Of a stretch of DNA of 8,650 nucleotides, positions 4,490 through 8,650 are shown in pieces; the stretch's first letter is position 1; each line of letters opens with the position of its first letter. The notes below the pieces were generated by a model. It ran no database searches. It saw only the letters and a list, made by a program, of their open reading frames with translations, and was not told the DNA's origin. The DNA comes from Candidatus Methanofastidiosia archaeon. Its GTDB lineage: Archaea; Methanobacteriota_B; Thermococci; Methanofastidiosales; NM3. The DNA lies in contig JAHKLV010000156.1 of NCBI GenBank assembly GCA_020854925.1, forward strand, positions 1-8,650, written 5' to 3'. Made by a program: the position numbers and the translations under genes.

Positions 4490-7105
4490 ATGATGCCCAA
4501 GACGTATGAACTCAAGGATGTGGAGAAGAAGTGGCAGGACGCATGGGACAGGGATAAGACCTACCGGTTCGACGTCAAGTCGGAACGCCCGGTGTATTCC
4601 ATCGATGTGCCGCCCCGGTACGCTTCCGGCGGGCTGCACATCGGCCATGCCACGCACTACACGCACATCGACATGATTGGCCGGTATCGCCGGCTCATGG
4701 GGTACAACGTCTTCCAGCCGCTGTGCTTTGATGTCAACGGCATGCCCATCGAGGTGAACGTGGAAAAAAAGTTCAAGATATCCCCCCGCGAGACCCCACG
4801 TTCGGAATTCACCCACCTGTGCAGCGAGTTTGCCAATGAAAACATCGCCACCATGATCAATCAGTTCAAGATACTCGGATGCGGCTACGACCCCTCCCTC
4901 TATTATCAGACGGACGCAGAGTATTACCGCAGGATTACCCAGATTACGTTTCTCAAGATGCTTGAGCAGGATATGGTCTACAAAGGCAAGCACCCCGTGA
5001 ACTGGTGCACCCGATGCGTCACGGCGCTTGGCGACGCGGAGATAGAGTACGCCGACAGGGAGACCATGCTCAACTACATCAAGTTCCACATAGCCGACCC
5101 GGGGGACATAGAGGAAGGCAAGGACATACACCGCGACCACAATGGCCTCTATGTCATTATAGCCACCACCCGCCCCGAGCTCCTGGCCACCTGCCAGACC
5201 GTCGCCGTCAACAAGAACGACCCGCGTTACGGCATCCTCGTGGGTCACACGCTTCGCACCCCCCTCTTCCGGAGAGAGGTAACCGTCGTGGCAAGCGACG
5301 CCGTGAAGGTCGACTTTGGCACAGGCATCCTCATGGTCTGCTCCATAGGTGACAAGGACGACCTTGAATTCATCTACCAGCACGGGCTTGACTTCGAGAA
5401 GGGCATCGATGAGGAAGGGTGCATGACAGACCTGTGCGGCCAGTACCAGGGCTACACCACCATCGAGGCACGGGCAAAGATCGTTCAGGACCTCCAGGAC
5501 AAGGACCTCCTCGTCAAGCGCGAGTCGGTCCCACAGAGCGTGGGGACCTGCTGGCGCTGCCACACCCCGGTGGAGTTTCTCGTCAAGGACCAGTGGTTCG
5601 TAAAGATAATGCCGTACAAGGACCGTATCCGCGAGGCCGCAAAGACCATAACCTGGCATCCCGAATGGATGAAGGTTCGACTCGACCAGTGGATAGACTC
5701 GCTTTCCTGGGACTGGGTCATCTCCCGCCAGCGTTACTTTGCCACCCCCATTCCCGTGTGGGAATGCAGCAACTGCGGTGCCATCGTCCCGGCACAGGTG
5801 GAGCAGTGCTATGTCGACCCGCTGAGAGACAATCCTCCCTCACCCTCATGCCCCGACTGTGGCGGCCCCCTCGAGGGGTCACCAGAGGTTTTTGACACCT
5901 GGATGGACTCATCCATATCGGCGTTGTACAACACCTTCTGGCAGCGGGACGACCATCTCTTCGAGAAGCTCTACCCCATGTCCATTCGCACCCAGGCACA
6001 CGACATCATCAGGACCTGGGCGTTTTACTCCATCCTTCGCTGCACACTGCTCACGGGCACGGAACCGTGGGAGTCCATCTTCATCGACGGGCACATCCTC
6101 GCACCCGACGGACGATCCATGCACGCATCGTGGGGCAACACCATCGACCCCTTAGAAATCATCGATGAACACGGGTCGGATCCCATGCGCTACTTTGCCG
6201 CATCGCGCGGCCTCGGGGAGGACAGCGCCTTCTCGTGGAAGGAGATAACCCATGCGTTGCGATTCATCAACAAGCTCTATAACATCGGTAAGATCCACGA
6301 ATCCGCCGATTCTGAAGGCACCCCCAACACCGTTGACGCATGGATCGTGAGCGAACTCGCCCTCACCGCCGATGCGGTGCGCAAGGCGGTGGAAGCGTAC
6401 CAGTTCGGGGCGGCGCTGCGCGAGGCCGAGACGTTTATCTGGCACACCTTCGCCGACAACTACCTCGAGATGATCAAGTACCGGCTCTACAGCAAGGAGC
6501 TTCCCGGGAACGTGGTGCGCCAGCTGTATGATGATGCGCTCAAGCTTGTGGCACCCGTCCTTGTCCATGTGACCGAGGAAGTGCACAGCCACCTCGTGGG
6601 GGGCGAGAGCATCCACCTGTCGGCATGGCCAGACCAGTACACCGTTGACGAACAGGCGCTCGAGAAAGGTCGATTGGCGAGAGATATCATCGCCGAGATA
6701 CGACGATGGAAATCGCAAAAAGGCATGCCGCTCAACAAGGAGATCCCCCAAGCGACAATCTTTGCAAAGGTTGACCTTTCAGATGTCGTCCCTGACATCA
6801 GGGGGACGATGAACATCACCGAACTGACGGTAAGCACCGACGCCCCCGACTACGTTGAGATCATCGCCGGGGTGACGCCCAACTTCGCCCTGCTCGGCCC
6901 TGCCTTCGGCAAGCAGACAAAGGCGGCAACAGCACTGCTCACCGACCCCGATATCGCTCGGCGCGTCATGGACGAGGGCGAAAGTGAGGTGGAGGGCATG
7001 CTTCTCAAGAGCGACTACATCGCAAAGATAGACCGTGCCTTTGAGCAGCATGGCAAAAAGGTGGAGCTCATCGAGCACCAGGACTTTGTCATAGAAATGG
7101 AGTAG
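4490..7105 (+). CDS. valS: Valyl-tRNA synthetase, archaeal type, with altered KMSKS motif
   Basis: This class I synthetase joins valine to tRNA-Val in the cytosol. It has 871 residues, a normal length. Two consecutive ATGs (4490 and 4493) could serve as start; GTGAGATGAT just upstream is a plausible ribosome binding site. Domains: HIGH at residues 50-53; zinc-knuckle cysteines C173/C176; the CP1 editing domain with IATTRPELLATC (224-235) and the GTGILMVCSIGDKDD stretch (277-291) typical of archaeal ValRS; CWRC (354-357); WHPEWMKVRLDQWIDSLSWDWVISRQRYF (389-417); CSNC and CPDC (426-429, 454-457); VFDTWMDSSIS (468-478); HDIIRTWAFY (504-513); then the anticodon-binding domain from about 600. VNWCTRC.TALGDAEIEY and DTWMDSSIS favour Val over Ile. 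The odd point is at 543-547: SMHAS replaces KMSKS, so both lysines are lost while GN (549-550) is kept. The frame is intact and all else is conserved, so the enzyme is presumably active. Confidence 0.95.
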   Translation: MMPKTYELKDVEKKWQDAWDRDKTYRFDVKSERPVYSIDVPPRYASGGLHIGHATHYTHIDMIGRYRRLMGYNVFQPLCFDVNGMPIEVNVEKKFKISPRETPRSEFTHLCSEFANENIATMINQFKILGCGYDPSLYYQTDAEYYRRITQITFLKMLEQDMVYKGKHPVNWCTRCVTALGDAEIEYADRETMLNYIKFHIADPGDIEEGKDIHRDHNGLYVIIATTRPELLATCQTVAVNKNDPRYGILVGHTLRTPLFRREVTVVASDAVKVDFGTGILMVCSIGDKDDLEFIYQHGLDFEKGIDEEGCMTDLCGQYQGYTTIEARAKIVQDLQDKDLLVKRESVPQSVGTCWRCHTPVEFLVKDQWFVKIMPYKDRIREAAKTITWHPEWMKVRLDQWIDSLSWDWVISRQRYFATPIPVWECSNCGAIVPAQVEQCYVDPLRDNPPSPSCPDCGGPLEGSPEVFDTWMDSSISALYNTFWQRDDHLFEKLYPMSIRTQAHDIIRTWAFYSILRCTLLTGTEPWESIFIDGHILAPDGRSMHASWGNTIDPLEIIDEHGSDPMRYFAASRGLGEDSAFSWKEITHALRFINKLYNIGKIHESADSEGTPNTVDAWIVSELALTADAVRKAVEAYQFGAALREAETFIWHTFADNYLEMIKYRLYSKELPGNVVRQLYDDALKLVAPVLVHVTEEVHSHLVGGESIHLSAWPDQYTVDEQALEKGRLARDIIAEIRRWKSQKGMPLNKEIPQATIFAKVDLSDVVPDIRGTMNITELTVSTDAPDYVEIIAGVTPNFALLGPAFGKQTKAATALLTDPDIARRVMDEGESEVEGMLLKSDYIAKIDRAFEQHGKKVELIEHQDFVIEME

Positions 7106-7116
7106 CTCCCCTTCCG

Positions 7117-7149
7117 CCCCGGACACCTCTCGGGGGCCGTCCTTTTTTT
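7117..7149 (+). terminator. Terminator after valS
   Basis: CCCCG (7117-7121) can pair with CGGGG (7131-7135) around a nine-base loop, and T7 follows at 7143-7149. The oligo-T run alone would suit archaeal termination. It lies 11 to 44 bases after the valS stop, in the gap between convergent genes. Confidence 0.6.
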
Positions 7150-7151
7150 GA

Positions 7152-7175
7152 GGATGCACGACGCCTCGCGCATCC
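7152..7175. repeat. Inverted repeat between convergent valS and DUF3160 genes
   Basis: GGATGC (7152-7157) pairs with GCATCC (7170-7175). After one mismatch, CGA (7159-7161) pairs with TCG (7166-7168) around the loop CGCC. It directly follows the T7 run and lies 14 to 37 bases beyond the DUF3160 stop. On the minus strand no T run follows it, so it is not a standard oligo-T terminator for that gene. It may protect a 3' end or help block convergent transcription. Confidence 0.4.
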
Positions 7176-7188
7176 CCTGCTTCACTGC

Positions 7189-8650
7189 CTACCCGAGGGC
7201 GTCCTCCATCCACCCCGGCAGGTCGGGGCCGAAGCCCGATGCCAGAAGGTCCTGCCACGCCTCGTCGGTGAGGCGGTCGGAAAGCGGATGACGGAACTCG
7301 TAGTAGGAAAAGACGGCACCCTGTGCCAGATAGGTGACACCATCCTGGTGGACGACGACATACAGGGGCAGGGGGTATCCCACGCCTTCCTCGAGCACCT
7401 GCTGCGAGTTGACATCGGTGTGCACATCGGCTATGACGGCCACCGACTCGTCCGCCTCGGTTTGCAGCGTGTCGAAGTCGGCGGAGAAGGTGGTAAGATA
7501 CTCGAGCGCGCCGCCGATGTGGGTGACGCGGTACGATTCCTCCTCAGAGAGCGGCACGCCTTCAAGCTCCTTGACGGACACATCGAGAAGGAATCCCAAG
7601 AGGTCAGAAAGCGCCCCGAGGCGTTCCCCAATTTCAGGGATGAGGAGGCCCCGGGTCATAAGCCCGTCGCGGGTCATGTCGGTGAGCGCCTGCAGACGGC
7701 GGTACACCTCGGGAACGGGCTCCACATATCCCAGGTAAGGCGACGATGCCACCGGCATGGATGTTGCCTCAACGGTGTAGGACTGCTTGGCGTAAAGGAT
7801 GGTGTCGTGACGAAGCTCAGCCCACGAACCGAGGGCAGTCGCAAGCTCCTTGCGAAGCCACGCATCCGAGCGCATGAACGCAGGATACCCCTCCCTGTCT
7901 GCAAGGTCATATGCAGCCAGGGTGTAGAGCCAGGAGGTATACAGATTCTTGCCCCAGTCATCAAGGGAAAACGATGCCACCTCATCGCGCAGGGCGGCAA
8001 TCTGTTCATCGTATCCCTGATACGCCGTGTCCCCTTCCTCCCAGAGGATAGATTCGGCCACCTCGAATCCCAGGACACTCAGGATGTCAAGGCCCCGCGG
8101 GAATCCGCGTATGGGGCCGGCGTCGCTGTAAACGAGGGTGAAGGGTTCGCCATCCCCCTCATAGAAAAGCACGTTATCGTAGACGAGCTCGAAAAAGAAG
8201 TACGAGTCGAGGATAAAGCGCTGTCCCATGAAACGGTACCCCTTCGTATCGTCCTCAACGGTCTGTTGGTCTGTGATGACGCTCGAATTAATCCGGGGGT
8301 CTGGCAGTTCTTGCGCCCGTTCGATAAACTCGGCCAGAAGGGCGTCGTCACCGATGCGTGCAAGGGTGCACTCCTGCCCATACACAGCCTCCATGACCTC
8401 GGCATACTGGTAAACGGTAAGGTCGTCGGCGTCCCCCACATAAAACGCCGTGGTACGGTACACGCGATCCCATGCATCAAGCGCGGGCTCACCCGTGACA
8501 GCGGTATCCATGAGCGACCGGCACAGGAGGACGGCCGCACGCGTCTGTTGCGGTTCCTTGAGCAGGTGCGACATCCTGCCATACCACATCATGGCCTGAA
8601 AGTACCGGCCAAGCTCCTCAGTCCGTGTATAGTGCCCTCGCGGCCTATAC
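7189..8650 (-). CDS. DUF3160 domain protein (C-terminal part, cut by the right edge)
   Basis: The frame is open from the right edge to the TAG at 7189-7191, giving 486 visible residues. The ATG at 8592 is not the start: the reading continues upstream as PRGHYTRTEELGRYFQ before AMMWYGRMSHLL, and together these form a hallmark of the DUF3160 family. Further family features are the QRFILDSYFFFELVYDNV segment, RGFPRGLDILSVLGFE, DDWGKNLYTSWLYTL, ELRHDTILYAKQSY, GYVEPVPEVYRRL, and near the end ADVHTDVNSQQVLEEGVGYPLPLYVVV and GAVFSYYEFRHPLSDRLTDEAWQ. The family's function is unknown. Members are often exported or lipid-anchored, which would need the N-terminus outside this window; no membrane segment is visible in this part. 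The gene converges on valS with 83 bases between the stops, so it belongs to a separate transcription unit. Confidence 0.85.
   Translation of the reverse strand, partial: YRPRGHYTRTEELGRYFQAMMWYGRMSHLLKEPQQTRAAVLLCRSLMDTAVTGEPALDAWDRVYRTTAFYVGDADDLTVYQYAEVMEAVYGQECTLARIGDDALLAEFIERAQELPDPRINSSVITDQQTVEDDTKGYRFMGQRFILDSYFFFELVYDNVLFYEGDGEPFTLVYSDAGPIRGFPRGLDILSVLGFEVAESILWEEGDTAYQGYDEQIAALRDEVASFSLDDWGKNLYTSWLYTLAAYDLADREGYPAFMRSDAWLRKELATALGSWAELRHDTILYAKQSYTVEATSMPVASSPYLGYVEPVPEVYRRLQALTDMTRDGLMTRGLLIPEIGERLGALSDLLGFLLDVSVKELEGVPLSEEESYRVTHIGGALEYLTTFSADFDTLQTEADESVAVIADVHTDVNSQQVLEEGVGYPLPLYVVVHQDGVTYLAQGAVFSYYEFRHPLSDRLTDEAWQDLLASGFGPDLPGWMEDALG

Noticed and set aside
3383..5659. A 758-codon open frame on the minus strand
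   Set aside because: It is antisense to the metallo-hydrolase and to the first part of valS, both of which have intact family motifs. It also crosses the tRNA and the divergent promoters, and its product resembles no family. It is a shadow of codon bias.
8590..8592. ATG at 8592 as the start of the DUF3160 gene
   Set aside because: The frame continues to the window edge and encodes the GHYTR.EEL.RYF part of the family motif upstream of this Met.
1..8650. CRISPR array, insertion sequence, integrase or tRNA-linked attachment site
   Set aside because: No regularly spaced repeats, transposase motifs or direct repeat of the tRNA 3' end were seen. The tRNA is flanked by ordinary genes on both sides.

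Overview
The window looks archaeal, most likely euryarchaeal. The AT-rich start regions carry TATA-box-like elements at archaeal distances (TTATAAAT before the metallo-hydrolase, TTTAAAAA before the tRNA, TATATTCT before the second ATP-grasp gene). Genes and the tRNA are followed by short oligo-T runs, and the valyl-tRNA synthetase is of the archaeal kind. The DNA is moderately GC-rich, with AT-rich dips at promoters. I cannot name a genus; a methanogen or Thermoplasmata relative would fit.

Region 1 (1-3487, + strand) is the unusual part. Two paralogous genes encode proteins related to the ATP-grasp (PEP/pyruvate-binding) half of phosphoenolpyruvate synthase. They flank a small sensor gene encoding a GAF-like domain followed by a PAS domain, with no kinase or output domain. 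The first ATP-grasp gene runs in from the left edge and only its C-terminal 264 residues are visible. The second is complete (587 residues). It has the ATP-grasp motifs but neither the phosphohistidine swivel domain nor the PEP/pyruvate barrel. In their place both paralogs carry a shared C-terminal domain of about 185 residues marked by GPGRWG and THFFGD. The layout suggests a sensory or regulatory phosphotransfer module, not ordinary gluconeogenic PEP synthase. That function is inference.

Region 2 (3452-3698) is a compact junction. A tRNA-Ile(GAU) gene with an encoded CCA lies on the minus strand. Its 3' end and its oligo-T terminator sit inside the last codons of the second ATP-grasp gene. 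To the right, a short divergent promoter region serves the tRNA (minus) and the metallo-hydrolase (plus).

Region 3 (3699-7105, + strand) is a probable two-gene operon: an MBL-fold metallo-hydrolase and, 11 bases later, valyl-tRNA synthetase. The synthetase has a normal HIGH motif, but the KMSKS position reads SMHAS, so both lysines are missing. A hairpin plus T7 run follows valS.

Region 4 (7189-8650, minus strand) holds the C-terminal part of a DUF3160 protein, convergent with valS and cut by the right edge. No CRISPR array, insertion sequence, integrase or attachment site was seen.
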